A stretch of DNA of 64,000 nt from Helicobacteraceae bacterium (GTDB lineage: Bacteria; Campylobacterota; Campylobacteria; Campylobacterales; SZUA-545): NCBI GenBank assembly GCA_031275395.1, contig JAISOU010000042.1, positions 32,037 to 96,036 on the forward strand, given 5' to 3'. Positions 55,778-64,000 of this stretch are shown here, piece by piece. A program made the translations under genes and the position numbers. How positions within the stretch are numbered: position 1 is the stretch's first letter; every line of letters starts with the position of its first letter. Below the pieces are notes generated by a model. It saw only the letters and a list, made by a program, of their open reading frames with translations. It ran no database searches and was not told where the DNA came from.

Positions 55778-56733
55778 TAGTTAAGTCCCAACTTTTGTTT
55801 GAAATAGGCGATTGTTTTATCCAGCCCTTCGTCCAGCGCGATTTGCGGCGACCAACCTAGTTTTTCGCGCGCCAGCGAAATATCGGGCTTGCGTTGCGTT
55901 GGATCGTCGCTTGGCAGAGGTCTAAATACGATCTTTGATTTGCTGTTGGTTTTCGCTATTGTCTTTTGCGCCAGATCCAAGATTGTGAATTCGCCCGGGT
56001 TGCCTATATTAACGGGTCCAGCGAAACCTTTTGGCGAGTTCATCATACGAATCATAACCTCTATCAGATCGTCGACGTAGCAAAACGACCTTGTTTGCTT
56101 GCCGTCGCCGTACGTCGTTATATCCTCGTTTTTTAGCGCCTGAACGATGAAGTTGCTCACGACGCGCCCGTCGCGCGGATTCATTCGCGGTCCGTAGGTG
56201 TTGAATATGCGAACGACTTTAATATCGACGCTTTCTTCTCGATAATAATCAAAAAAAAGACTTTCGGCGCATCGTTTGCCTTCGTCGTAACAGGCGCGAA
56301 CGCCGATCGGATTGACGTTGCCGCGATAGCTCTCTTTTTGCGGATGCTCAAGCGGCTCGCCGTAAATCTCGCTGGTGGAGGCTTGCAGGATTGTCGCGCC
56401 GTCTTTTTTGGCGAGTTCTAACATATTGATTGCGCCAATTACGCTGGTTTTTGTGGTTTTGATCGCCGCTTTGCCTTGATACTGCGGGGGCGAAGCGGGG
56501 CAGGCGAGGTTGTATATTTGATCGATTTTTGGCAAGCGCAAATCGTCGGAAATGGGTTCGACGACGTCGCGCTCGATAAAGCTAAAGTTTTTGCGACTTA
56601 AAAGCGATTGAACGTTCTCGCTCGCGCCCGTGTAGTTATTGTCTAAACAGAAAACCGTATGATTTTCGCCGATCAACCGCTCGCAAAGAAACGAACCTAG
56701 AAAGCCCGTCCCGCCCGTTATTAAAATATTCAT
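55777..56733 (-). CDS. UDP-glucuronate decarboxylase (UDP-xylose synthase)
   Basis: 318 residues close to bacterial [69 protein letters not shown] (catalytic Tyr/Lys) and [10 protein letters not shown]. It converts UDP-glucuronate to UDP-xylose and works with ugd. The SPP.YQ element distinguishes it from plain epimerases. Its promoter region would have to include or cross the octamer repeat at 56787-56874. Confidence 0.9.
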   Translation of the reverse strand: MNILITGGTGFLGSFLCERLIGENHTVFCLDNNYTGASENVQSLLSRKNFSFIERDVVEPISDDLRLPKIDQIYNLACPASPPQYQGKAAIKTTKTSVIGAINMLELAKKDGATILQASTSEIYGEPLEHPQKESYRGNVNPIGVRACYDEGKRCAESLFFDYYREESVDIKVVRIFNTYGPRMNPRDGRVVSNFIVQALKNEDITTYGDGKQTRSFCYVDDLIEVMIRMMNSPKGFAGPVNIGNPGEFTILDLAQKTIAKTNSKSKIVFRPLPSDDPTQRKPDISLAREKLGWSPQIALDEGLDKTIAYFKQKLGLN

Positions 56734-56786
56734 CTAACCTCTATACTCGCCTACAGTCAATATAATTTTTCAGATTCTACGTTTTT

Positions 56787-56874
56787 CACGCTTTCACGCT
56801 TTCACGCTTTCACGCTTTCACGCTTTCACGCTTTCACGCTTTCACGCTTTCACGCTTTCACGCTTTCACGCTTT
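56787..56874. repeat. Octanucleotide tandem repeat, 11 x CACGCTTT
   Basis: Eleven perfect head-to-tail copies of CACGCTTT in the 229-base gap between the divergent UDP-glucuronate decarboxylase and MsbA-like genes. It ends 25 bases before the TATAAC box of the latter. Perfect copies and a unit not divisible by three mark a slippage-prone contingency locus acting on promoter spacing. Confidence 0.9.
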
Positions 56875-56899
56875 TCTTAAAAAAATATTCAGCTAAAAT

Positions 56900-56905
56900 T
56901 ATAAC
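56900..56905 (+). promoter_or_regulatory. Putative -10 box for the MsbA-like exporter
   Basis: TATAAC in GCTAAAATTATAACGG, 57 bases before ATG 56963 and 25 bases after the octamer repeat, so the -35 region directly abuts the repeat. Confidence 0.4.
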
Positions 56906-56962
56906 GGACGTTTCCTTAAAACATAGTTCGTTTGCTTTAATTTGCCGAAAATAAGGGGTCTT

Positions 56963-58729
56963 ATGCGCAGAAACAAGAAAAAACCGATAAGCGTGGCGAC
57001 GGCTTATCGCAAGATGTATCCGTTTGTAAAGCCTTATTTGTTTAGAGCCGTAGTCGCAATGCTAGCCACGATACCCGTAGGCGCTATGGACGCGGGAATC
57101 GCCTACCTTTTGCGCCCATTTACCGATACCGTGCTTGTGGAAAAGTCGCTTGATACCACGCTAACTTTAATCCCGATCATTATTGTTTTAGTCGGATTAA
57201 CGCAGGGCGCGTTTAACTACTTTTCGACCTATATGAACGCGTGGGTTGGCGCTAAAATTACAAACGATCTGAAAATGAAACTCTACGATAAATTGTTGTC
57301 GTTCGACGCGGTTTTTTACGACAAGAAAAACTCCGGCGATATACAATTTCGCTTTCACAACGACGCCGATTTAGCTTGTAGCGGTTTGATCGGCAACGTA
57401 AAAACGCTTATAACGAGAGTGTTCTCTACGATCGCGTTGTTCGGCGTTATGTTTTATAACTCGTGGCAACTTTCTATCATCGCCATATTTATCGTCGTCG
57501 GCGTTATGTATCCGCTTTCAACGTTAAGAAAACGGATCAACTCGATTATGAGTAAATCAATAGCTTCTATGTCCGCGCTTGTAAAACATTACAACGAAGC
57601 CTTTTTTGGATCGAAGGTGATCGGCGCGTATAATCTTAGAAAACGCCAAAATAAGATATTTAGAGATACGACGAACAATATTTTTCAAATGCGTATGAAA
57701 ATGACTCAACGAACGGGAATACTTACGCCTACGATTCAAACGATCGCTTCCATTGGAATCGCCGCCGTAATTTGGTATGGATCTTATTTGATTATGCAAG
57801 GGACGATTACCTCTGGGGCGTTTGTTTCGTTTCTGGCGTCGCTAATGATGCTTTATACGCCGTTAAAAGGTATGGGAAACACGTATAGCGGAGTGGTTAT
57901 GGCGGTTATGGCGATCGAAAGAGTTTTTGAGATGCTTAGTAGCGAACCGACCATTAAAAATCGCGAAGGCGCCAAAGAGCTTAACGAAGCTATTAAGTCG
58001 ATCGAATATAAAGAGGTTTCGTTTAGTTATGACGGCAAACGAAAAGCGCTCGATAATATCAGCGTAAAGATCGACGCGGGAACGACTGTGGCGCTGGTAG
58101 GAAATAGCGGAGGAGGTAAAACCACTTTTGTTAGTTTATTGGCGCGTTTTTACGATGTAACAAGCGGAAAGATTTTAATTGACGGAGTCGATATTAGAGA
58201 TATAGATTTAACCTCGTTAAGAGATCATATTTCGATCGTCTTTCAGGATAATTATCTATTTGACGGAACGATACGAGAAAACGTTACGTTAGGAAACGAA
58301 GCGAGCGACGAAGAGGTTATGAAAGCGGTTAAAAGCGCGTGTTTAGAGGAGTTTATAGCCGAGCTTAAAGAGGGGCTAAATACAAAAATTGGCGAAAGGG
58401 GCGTTTTGCTCTCAGGCGGGCAAAAACAGCGCGTGGCGATCGCCAGAGCGTTTTTGAAAAACTCTCAGCTTGTCATATTAGACGAAGCGACAAGCGCGCT
58501 TGATAACGAATCGGAAGCCGTCGTTCGACAGGCGATTAGCAATTTAATGAAAAATCGCACGGTGATCGTGATTGCGCACCGTTTATCGACGGTGCAAAAC
58601 GCCGATAAAATTATTGTGGTTAATCGCGGCAAAATCGCCGAGATCGGAACGCATAAGGAGTTATTGGCTCAAGAAAAAAGCGTATATTCCGCTCTGTATC
58701 AATCGCAATTCAAAGAAAAGACGGCTTAA
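56963..58729 (+). CDS. msbA: MsbA-like lipid/oligosaccharide ABC exporter
   Basis: 588 residues from ATG 56963 (AAGGGG upstream): six-helix ABC exporter membrane domain (about 20-310), then an ATPase with Walker A GNSGGGKTT, Q-loop FQDNYLFDGTI, signature LSGGQKQRVAIARAF, Walker B LVILDEATSALD and H-loop IAHRLSTV. The length and FDAVFYDKKNSGDIQFRFHND coupling region fit MsbA (lipid A flippase) or a polysaccharide/oligosaccharide flippase of the PglK kind. Position beside the glycan locus leaves both open. Confidence 0.85.
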   Translation: MRRNKKKPISVATAYRKMYPFVKPYLFRAVVAMLATIPVGAMDAGIAYLLRPFTDTVLVEKSLDTTLTLIPIIIVLVGLTQGAFNYFSTYMNAWVGAKITNDLKMKLYDKLLSFDAVFYDKKNSGDIQFRFHNDADLACSGLIGNVKTLITRVFSTIALFGVMFYNSWQLSIIAIFIVVGVMYPLSTLRKRINSIMSKSIASMSALVKHYNEAFFGSKVIGAYNLRKRQNKIFRDTTNNIFQMRMKMTQRTGILTPTIQTIASIGIAAVIWYGSYLIMQGTITSGAFVSFLASLMMLYTPLKGMGNTYSGVVMAVMAIERVFEMLSSEPTIKNREGAKELNEAIKSIEYKEVSFSYDGKRKALDNISVKIDAGTTVALVGNSGGGKTTFVSLLARFYDVTSGKILIDGVDIRDIDLTSLRDHISIVFQDNYLFDGTIRENVTLGNEASDEEVMKAVKSACLEEFIAELKEGLNTKIGERGVLLSGGQKQRVAIARAFLKNSQLVILDEATSALDNESEAVVRQAISNLMKNRTVIVIAHRLSTVQNADKIIVVNRGKIAEIGTHKELLAQEKSVYSALYQSQFKEKTA

Positions 58730-58853
58730 AGGCGCGGCGACGCTTGCCTTCGGTAGATACGCAAGGATACAATCAAGCGATCGTCGTTTGCCAAACGATC
58801 AAAGAGCACTACTCGACGGCTCAAGGCTTTTGCTATGGTAGTTTATTACGTTC

Positions 58854-59688
58854 ATTTCAGCACTCGCTCCCCGCAAAGGGCGCGACGGTTTGATGAAAAT
58901 ATGTTGTTCAACTCCGTAGAGTTTCAATCCACGCGCCCCGCGAAGGGCGCGACGTTTTTTCCTCCGCTTTCTCATACCATTCCAAGTGTTTCAATCCACG
59001 CGCCCCGCGAAGGGCGCGACCACATAACGCGACAAAAAAACTAATCGCCGCGCTAGTTTCAATCCACGCGCCCCGCGAAGGGCGCGACATATAGTTGCCC
59101 TCGCCCGCCGCAACCTTAATTAGTTTCAATCCACGCGCCCCGCGAAGGGCGCGACACATTAAGGCGCGAGACGCCGCGAAATACGAATTTGTTTCAATCC
59201 ACGCGCCCCGCGAAGGGCGCGACCTATATAGTCATAACGCGGATTTAATTTTTTGGATGTTTCAATCCACGCGCCCCGCGAAGGGCGCGACTTGTAGATT
59301 TAATTCCGTCCAAACTCGCTCCGTCGTTTCAATCCACGCGCCCCGCGAAGGGCGCGACTATCAAGCACGTATAATCATTATTTTTATCTCTGGTTTCAAT
59401 CCACGCGCCCCGCGAAGGGCGCGACGCTAGGCTCTTGACGATCTCTCTACCTAGCGGCGAGTTTCAATCCACGCGCCCCGCGAAGGGCGCGACGGATTTG
59501 GCGAGAATATGTTATTCAACTCTCTTGTTTCAATCCACGCGCCCCGCGAAGGGCGCGACAGCCGCGCATAATATGCTTAAGAGCTTATGGGCGTTTCAAT
59601 CCACGCGCCCCAATGGCGCGACCATTTTACCACTGCTTAATCCCCCCCCCGTTACCTCTGTTTCAATCCGCGTGTCCGCGAGGGACGG
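58854..59688 (-). CRISPR. CRISPR array 1: 13 repeats, 10 intact
   Basis: Intact 33-base repeats start at 58921, 58988, 59056, 59123, 59191, 59259, 59326, 59393, 59461 and 59527, beginning GTTTCAATCCACGCG and ending GAAGGGCGCGAC, with spacers of 33-35 bases. CGCGCCC / GGGCGCG forms a seven-pair stem. The minus-strand form ending GTGGATTGAAAC is like type I-C, so transcription is inferred leftwards. A degenerate repeat (7 of 33 mismatched) is at 58854-58886, the expected trailer. At the other end, repeats at 59593 (shortened to 30 bases) and 59660 are also decayed, with a C9 run between, so the leader-proximal end looks damaged. No cas gene is nearby. Confidence 0.95.
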
Positions 59689-59932
59689 TTTCACCAAAAG
59701 AGCCTCCGTCTCCCTTGCCTTTTACTCTTTTAGCGCCAAAGTTATGGATTCCCTGCAAAATCGTAGATTTTGTAAGGTATAGTTCCTTTCGTCTATCTCT
59801 GTCTCGCCGATCGTGAAATAGGATTCTTTCTCGGCTAAAATAGCTATCCTAGCGCGAATCTTTGATAGGATCTCGTGTTGATCGTATTACGATTTGAGAT
59901 TATAGTTTCTAAACGCCAATCAAAATAAACGT

Positions 59933-60550
59933 TTATTCATTTTGGATTGCTTTTGCGGTTAACAGAAATTCCTTAATCAGAGCGCGATCTTTAATGCCTT
60001 TATTTTTTTCAACGCCGCTACTAACGTCTATGCCGTAAAATCCAAGCGGAGCGATTTTGTCTAATAAACCTAGGTTTAAGCCGCCCGCTAAGATTATTTT
60101 ATCTCTTTCTGAACGATCAATTTTGTCGTAATCTTTAAACCATTCAATCGGCAAACATTTGCCCTCTCCGCCATAACTTTTGGTAAAGGCGTCTATTAAA
60201 CGATATTCGCCTAAAAATAGCGTTAGATCTTCGCGTTTTTTTGCTCTAACCACCTTCAAAAACGGCGTTTTAAGCCGATTGAAAAACCGATCGTCCGTTT
60301 CTGTATGAATCTGCGCCAGATCTAGCTTTGCGTAAGTGCAAATACAATCGATCTCTTCCGTCGTTTGCTCTACAAATAATCCGACTTTTTTAACAAACGG
60401 CGGTAGTTTTTCGGCGATTATTCGCGCCGTTTCTTGCGAAACTAAACGCGGCGATTTGCCGTAAAAAACGAAACCGATCGCGTCCGCGCCAAATTCGCAT
60501 GCGCATAACGCGTCGTCTAAGTTTGTAATCCCGCAGATTTTTACCTTCAT
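59933..60550 (-). CDS. trpF: Phosphoribosylanthranilate isomerase (TrpF)
   Basis: 205 residues: VKICGITNLDDA with the catalytic Cys at the start, FGADAIGFVFYGKSPR, VGLFVEQTTEE, AQIHTETDD, an Asp in LIDAFTKSYGGEG, LAGGLNLGL and GIDVSSGVEKNKGIKD at the end. It converts PRA to CdRP in tryptophan synthesis. Its ATG overlaps the rpe stop by four bases. Confidence 0.94.
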   Translation of the reverse strand: MKVKICGITNLDDALCACEFGADAIGFVFYGKSPRLVSQETARIIAEKLPPFVKKVGLFVEQTTEEIDCICTYAKLDLAQIHTETDDRFFNRLKTPFLKVVRAKKREDLTLFLGEYRLIDAFTKSYGGEGKCLPIEWFKDYDKIDRSERDKIILAGGLNLGLLDKIAPLGFYGIDVSSGVEKNKGIKDRALIKEFLLTAKAIQNE

Positions 60551-61185
60551 TTGAGAGATAAAATCGCCTGTTTTTTATTTGCCGCGCCAAAGATATAAGC
60601 GCCCGCTACCACAATATCTACTCCCGCCTCTTTTAGTGCCGATATATTTTGATTATTTACGCCGCCGTCTAATTCGATTAAACACGCGGGATTTCTTTTT
60701 TCGATCAGCGTTTTTAATCGGCGCGTTTTTTCCAAAACCGAAGGAATAAATTTCTGCCCGCCAAATCCCGGATTAACGCTCATCAACAAAACCATATCAA
60801 GATCGCCTAAAAGATATTCGATTTCGCTCTCGGAAGTATGAGGATTTAGCGCGATCGCGGGGCGAATACCTAGATCGCGAAGGCGCGTTAAAAGACGGTG
60901 CGGGTGTTTTTCTTCTTCAATATGAAAACTTATAAACTCGGGCTTTAGCGGTGCGAAAAGTTCGACGAAAAACGGATTATTTTGCGTCATTAAATGAATG
61001 TCCAACGGCTTGTTAGACGCCTTTTTTGCCGCTTCGACGACGACGGGTCCTATTGTCAGATTTGGCACAAAATGCCCGTCCATCACGTCAATATGCACGT
61101 AGTCTGCGCCGGCGGCGCACACGCTTTGAACTTCGTCGGTAAGATAGCCAAAATCAGCCGATAAAATGCTTGGAGCGACCAACAT
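60547..61185 (-). CDS. rpe: Ribulose-phosphate 3-epimerase (Rpe)
   Basis: Interconverts ribulose 5-phosphate and xylulose 5-phosphate. APSILSADFGYL, YVHIDVMDGHFVPNLTIGP, DIHLMTQNN, VNPGFGGQKFI and ELDGGVNNQNI are canonical. I chose ATG 61185 (212 aa), with AAAGG six bases upstream; the longer ORF reads through the orphan CRISPR repeat, giving artefact residues such as RPSRGAWIET. Confidence 0.96.
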   Translation of the reverse strand: MLVAPSILSADFGYLTDEVQSVCAAGADYVHIDVMDGHFVPNLTIGPVVVEAAKKASNKPLDIHLMTQNNPFFVELFAPLKPEFISFHIEEEKHPHRLLTRLRDLGIRPAIALNPHTSESEIEYLLGDLDMVLLMSVNPGFGGQKFIPSVLEKTRRLKTLIEKRNPACLIELDGGVNNQNISALKEAGVDIVVAGAYIFGAANKKQAILSLK

Positions 61186-61330
61186 CAATAACCTTTTTTT
61201 GAAAAGCGAATTATGCCAAACTACACTTTTAAGCGCAAACTTGTTGGAGCGCTTGCCGAGAGCGAACGCAGTAGTCGCGTCCGTAAAGGACGCGCCCGTC
61301 GCGTTTCTCTTCCGCGTCGAATTCGACGGC

Positions 61331-61430
61331 GTTTCAATCCACGCGCCCCGCGAAGGGCGCGACAGAACCGTTTTCAATGCTTTATGCCTAAAAGCCCCGT
61401 TTCAATCCTTGTGGCGCGAGGGATTTTGGA
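61331..61430 (-). CRISPR. Orphan CRISPR remnant: one intact and one degenerate repeat
   Basis: A perfect copy of the 33-base repeat at 61331-61363, a 35-base spacer, and a decayed repeat from 61399 that keeps GTTTCAATCC and a GGCGCGAGGG core. Just upstream (61277-61310) CGCGTCCGTAAAGGACGCG may be another eroded repeat stem. It lies between rpe and the K+ channel gene, separate from arrays 1 and 2. Confidence 0.85.
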
Positions 61431-61664
61431 ACCTTACTTTTCGATTGAAAATGTCGCGTTTGAATCGACAACCACGTCCCAATGTACCCATCTTATTGTA
61501 TTAAACTCGACCCTTTTGTAGCGCGACGAAATCCCTTAAAATGAGTTTCATGTTTTTTTATAATAAAAAATAAGCTAAGGCGAGCGGATTTTGCTTGTCG
61601 CTTTAACGCTTTCCATTTCATTTTGGTTTTGCGTTGCAATAGAAAACCTAACCTCGTACTCCGT

Positions 61665-62786
61665 CTAAATATATCTCAACTCTTCAGGCTTATCTTTTTT
61701 GCGAATTAACTTCTTGAAAACGCCTATTCCTTCGCTTGTGCCGATCACAATCATTCTCGAATCGATCGTCACTTGCGTATTACCGTCTGGCATAGGTAAA
61801 AACTTGCCGTCTTTTTCTTTGATCCCCACAATGCTTGCGCGAGTAATTTCGCGCAGATGAGTTTCTTTTAGTCGTTTAAAAATAATCCAACTTTGGCGCG
61901 GAACTTCAACCTCTTCCATATCTAACGGCGTATCGCGGCGGTATAGAAAACTTTCAAGCATGTTTTCCATTTCTGGGCGAAGCGCGATCGTGCCTAGTCT
62001 TTGCGCCATCAAACGCGTAGGACTAACCACGTTGTCCGCGCCGAGCTTTTTTAATTTTTCCGCGTCGTTTTGATTTTCGCAACTCGCTAAAATTCTAAAT
62101 GCTTTTCGCCCAAGCTCGCGCTCGTAAAGACGCAAAGTGCTAATCATTGCTATATTGTCCGAAATGTTTTTTGAAAGACAGATCGCTCCTTTAGCGCTAG
62201 ATAGGTGCGATTTTAAGATCGCGCTATCAAGATGAGGCGCTTCGTTGATATAATACGGATACTTATTTAACTCCGCTTCCTCCTTAAAATTTTCGCCGCT
62301 ATCTACTACGACAAAAGGCACGTGCGCGGCGCGAAATTGTCTGCCCAATTCCGCCGCGTATTCGTTATGAAAAAAGATCACAAAGTGATTTTTAAGTCTT
62401 GCAACTTTATATAACATCGATCGCTCCTTAAATAGCGAGATTAACTTGCCGCGTCCTAGCACTTCGTTCATCGTTCCGATCGAGAAAGTAAACACCGTAA
62501 AACCAAGTACAATCAAAAGCAAAGTAAATATGCGTCCGGGCTTAGAAATTGGCGCTAATTCTCCAAAGCCGACCGTTGTAAATGTCGTACCAGATTGATA
62601 TAGCGCGTCTATCATCGACATATTATCGATAGTTAAATAGCCTAACGTGCCGAACATCGATACGACAATGATCATAATAATAGGAATGCGAAACGGGCGA
62701 AGATGTTTATATATTTCGCCGTCAATATCCGCCTCTGGACGAGGCGTACTTTGCCAATGAAGAAACTTTTTCAATCGACTAAGCAT
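61665..62786 (-). CDS. Potassium channel protein with RCK/TrkA domain
   Basis: 373 residues: two membrane helices flanking a pore with selectivity filter TTFTTVGFGEL near residue 70, then a TrkA-N/RCK region (NHFVIFFHNEYAAELGRQF; a typical GRS-G is not evident) and a TrkA-C-like domain (about 285-365, ITRASIVGIKEKDG). MthK-like ligand-gated K+ channel. The C-terminal tail KKLIRKKDKPEELRYI is basic. Single-gene unit upstream of the orphan CRISPR repeats. Confidence 0.87.
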   Translation of the reverse strand: MLSRLKKFLHWQSTPRPEADIDGEIYKHLRPFRIPIIMIIVVSMFGTLGYLTIDNMSMIDALYQSGTTFTTVGFGELAPISKPGRIFTLLLIVLGFTVFTFSIGTMNEVLGRGKLISLFKERSMLYKVARLKNHFVIFFHNEYAAELGRQFRAAHVPFVVVDSGENFKEEAELNKYPYYINEAPHLDSAILKSHLSSAKGAICLSKNISDNIAMISTLRLYERELGRKAFRILASCENQNDAEKLKKLGADNVVSPTRLMAQRLGTIALRPEMENMLESFLYRRDTPLDMEEVEVPRQSWIIFKRLKETHLREITRASIVGIKEKDGKFLPMPDGNTQVTIDSRMIVIGTSEGIGVFKKLIRKKDKPEELRYI

Positions 62787-62880
62787 TAAGATCGCTTTCT
62801 TTTGTTAAAAACGGACAGAAACGCGTTAGCCGTAAAATCGATCTACTCCCCAAAACGCAAAAACTTTTTGAGGGCAAAGA

Positions 62881-63072
62881 CTATTTGGACGTTTTGCGAA
62901 GCGTCCGAAGCGTAGATGCGGCAATCTTTATTTTGTGCGTCGAACCGTCTTCAAGCGTGATGCGAAAGACGCGTAAATTGACGTTAAAAACCCGCTTTTT
63001 TTTGTTGTTCGCATGGCTAACCCTGTAACCGACCTGACGGCTTTTGCCCGTAACGGCGCATTTTCTTGACAT
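62881..63072 (-). CDS. rpmB: 50S ribosomal protein L28
   Basis: 63 residues: [20 protein letters not shown] and [15 protein letters not shown] are typical of L28. AAGGGGAAAAC precedes the ATG. It shows one N-terminal Cys but not the full four-Cys zinc set of C+ forms. Confidence 0.96.
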   Translation of the reverse strand: MSRKCAVTGKSRQVGYRVSHANNKKKRVFNVNLRVFRITLEDGSTHKIKIAASTLRTLRKTSK

Positions 63073-63099
63073 GTTTTCCCCTTAAAATTGCGTGCGCGA

Positions 63100-63105
63100 A
63101 TTATA
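63100..63105 (-). promoter_or_regulatory. Putative -10 box for rpmB
   Basis: TATAAT in TTTAGCTATAATTCGCG, 28 bases before the rpmB ATG. It lies directly beside the trailer end of CRISPR array 2. Confidence 0.5.
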
Positions 63106-63127
63106 GCTAAAGACGCTTTAAGATCTG

Positions 63128-64000
63128 AATTCCAATCTACGTAAAGCGCGCGACACAAAAAAAGGAGCGAAAAATGGATATTAAAAGTGTTTCAATCCAC
63201 GCGCCCCGCGAAGGGCGCGACTTGCGGTAGCAAAGGCGGCGTCGTTCTATCAACCGTTTCAATCCACGCGCCCCGCGAAGGGCGCGACTTACAAGCCGCG
63301 CTTCCTCGTCGCTTAATTTGTCGGTTTCAATCCACGCGCCCCGCGAAGGGCGCGACCTATCGAGATCGCCTAGCGCATTCCCCGCGCGATCGTTTCAATC
63401 CACGCGCCCCGCGAAGGGCGCGACTCGACCGAGCGTTACGCAAAAATCGCGGAGGCTATGTTTCAATCCACGCGCCCCGCGAAGGGCGCGACTTGTCCAA
63501 TCCTTATGCGGCGCTTAACGCGATCGACGTTTCAATCCACGCGCCCCGCGAAGGGCGCGACCTCTGTTACAAATGGTAATAATTCGCAAAAATTTGTTTC
63601 AATCCACGCGCCCCGCGAAGGGCGCGACTTTTGCGCATTTTATTTTCTAATTCGCCGCGTATGGTTTCAATCCACGCGCCCCGCGAAGGGCGCGACTCAA
63701 CGCCCGCGCGGGTTTAATAAGGGAGGGTTAGTTTCAATCCACGCGCCCCGCGAAGGGCGCGACTTACGCAACAGATCGCCTACGCAAAAGGTAGGCACGT
63801 TTCAATCCACGCGCCCCGCGAAGGGCGCGACAAACCCAGCGGCGCGGCGATTAACCTTACACAGCGTTTCAATCCACGCGCCCCGCGAAGGGCGCGACAC
63901 AAGCGCCATTTAATATAGAGAAATCCGTCGACGTTTCAATCCACGCGCCCCGCGAAGGGCGCGACCAATTACATATAGCAAATATTTACAAAGGACGAGA
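63128..64000 (-). CRISPR. CRISPR array 2: 12 intact repeats plus one degenerate, continuing past the window
   Basis: Same 33-base repeat as array 1, intact copies starting at 63189, 63256, 63324, 63392, 63460, 63529, 63596, 63664, 63731, 63799, 63866 and 63933, spacers 34-36 bases. A worn repeat ending GCGCGCGAC at 63154 is followed by a correctly sized 34-base spacer, so it marks the trailer end; the leader and any cas genes should lie to the right. The last 35 bases of the window are one full spacer, so another repeat probably follows. Confidence 0.96.

Noticed and set aside
58785-58810. CGTTTGCCAAACG hairpin after the MsbA-like gene as a terminator
   Set aside because: Short stem with a three-base loop and no T run; too weak to call.
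58908-59430. ORFs on both strands with repeated SIHAPREGRD or RPSRGAWIET peptides
   Set aside because: They are translations of the CRISPR repeat; the same applies to the ORFs at 63187-63913 and the 64-residue N-terminal extension of rpe.
59700-59932. Region right of array 1 as its leader
   Set aside because: The neighbouring repeats are degenerate and the sequence is not clearly AT-rich or promoter-bearing; only a CAAAATC/GATTTTG hairpin is visible.

Overview
The window looks like a chromosomal segment of a Campylobacterota (epsilonproteobacterial) bacterium. The evidence is the eno / FtsB-DivIC-like / AMIN / aroK order, a pseB dehydratase for pseudaminic acid, a short LpxB, TAAAAT/TAGAAT/TATAAT -10 boxes without clear -35 boxes, and homopolymer-based phase variation. 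I cannot name the genus. TTG and GTG starts and 1-4 bp stop/start overlaps are common.

Layout. 1-3.4 kb: a partial gene, an unknown gene and sulfate adenylyltransferase cysDN. 3.5-6.6 kb: a surface-sugar block with an acyltransferase split by a G14 tract, and a nucleotide-sugar dehydrogenase. 6.6-11.7 kb: lpxB, an M48 protease, two YbjQ-like proteins, an HD-hydrolase gene broken by an amber codon, surE and rpmA/rplU. 11.8-13.7 kb: a probable DarT1-type toxin with a NADAR-like partner. 14-19.2 kb: a frameshifted tetR gene, then pseB, a hydrolase, aroK, an AMIN protein, an FtsB-like protein and eno. 19.4-31.6 kb (plus strand): a sulfonate locus with promoter, leader ORF, ssuD, three ssuA paralogues, ssuC and ssuB, followed by three unknown envelope-type genes, an FMN split-barrel protein, two radical SAM paralogues and an amidohydrolase. 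31.6-36.4 kb: a MacAB-TolC-type exporter. 36.5-43.4 kb: a DUF262/DUF1524 protein, tyrA, bamA, a C16 tract at the start of a broken ORF, and hipBA. 43.5-58.7 kb: a surface polysaccharide locus (two CMP-sugar synthetases, sugar-modifying enzymes, a GT42 sialyltransferase-like protein, GT8 enzymes, glf, galE, ugd, UDP-glucuronate decarboxylase), then an octamer repeat and an MsbA-like exporter. 58.8-64 kb: three CRISPR loci sharing one I-C-like repeat, interleaved with trpF-rpe and a K+ channel gene plus rpmB. No cas gene is in the window.

How they work together. Much of the window builds or varies the cell surface: lipid A, pseudaminic acid, uronic and sialic-type sugars, O-acetylation and BamA. 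Three simple-sequence tracts suggest phase variation. The 19.4-31.6 kb locus is the best candidate for an undescribed pathway: the SsuD/ABC module probably imports and oxidises organosulfonates, while the co-directional FMN, radical SAM and amidohydrolase genes have no known role in that process. Several genes have a good ribosome site or domain start facing ATA or ACG instead of ATG, and two others carry single-base lesions.
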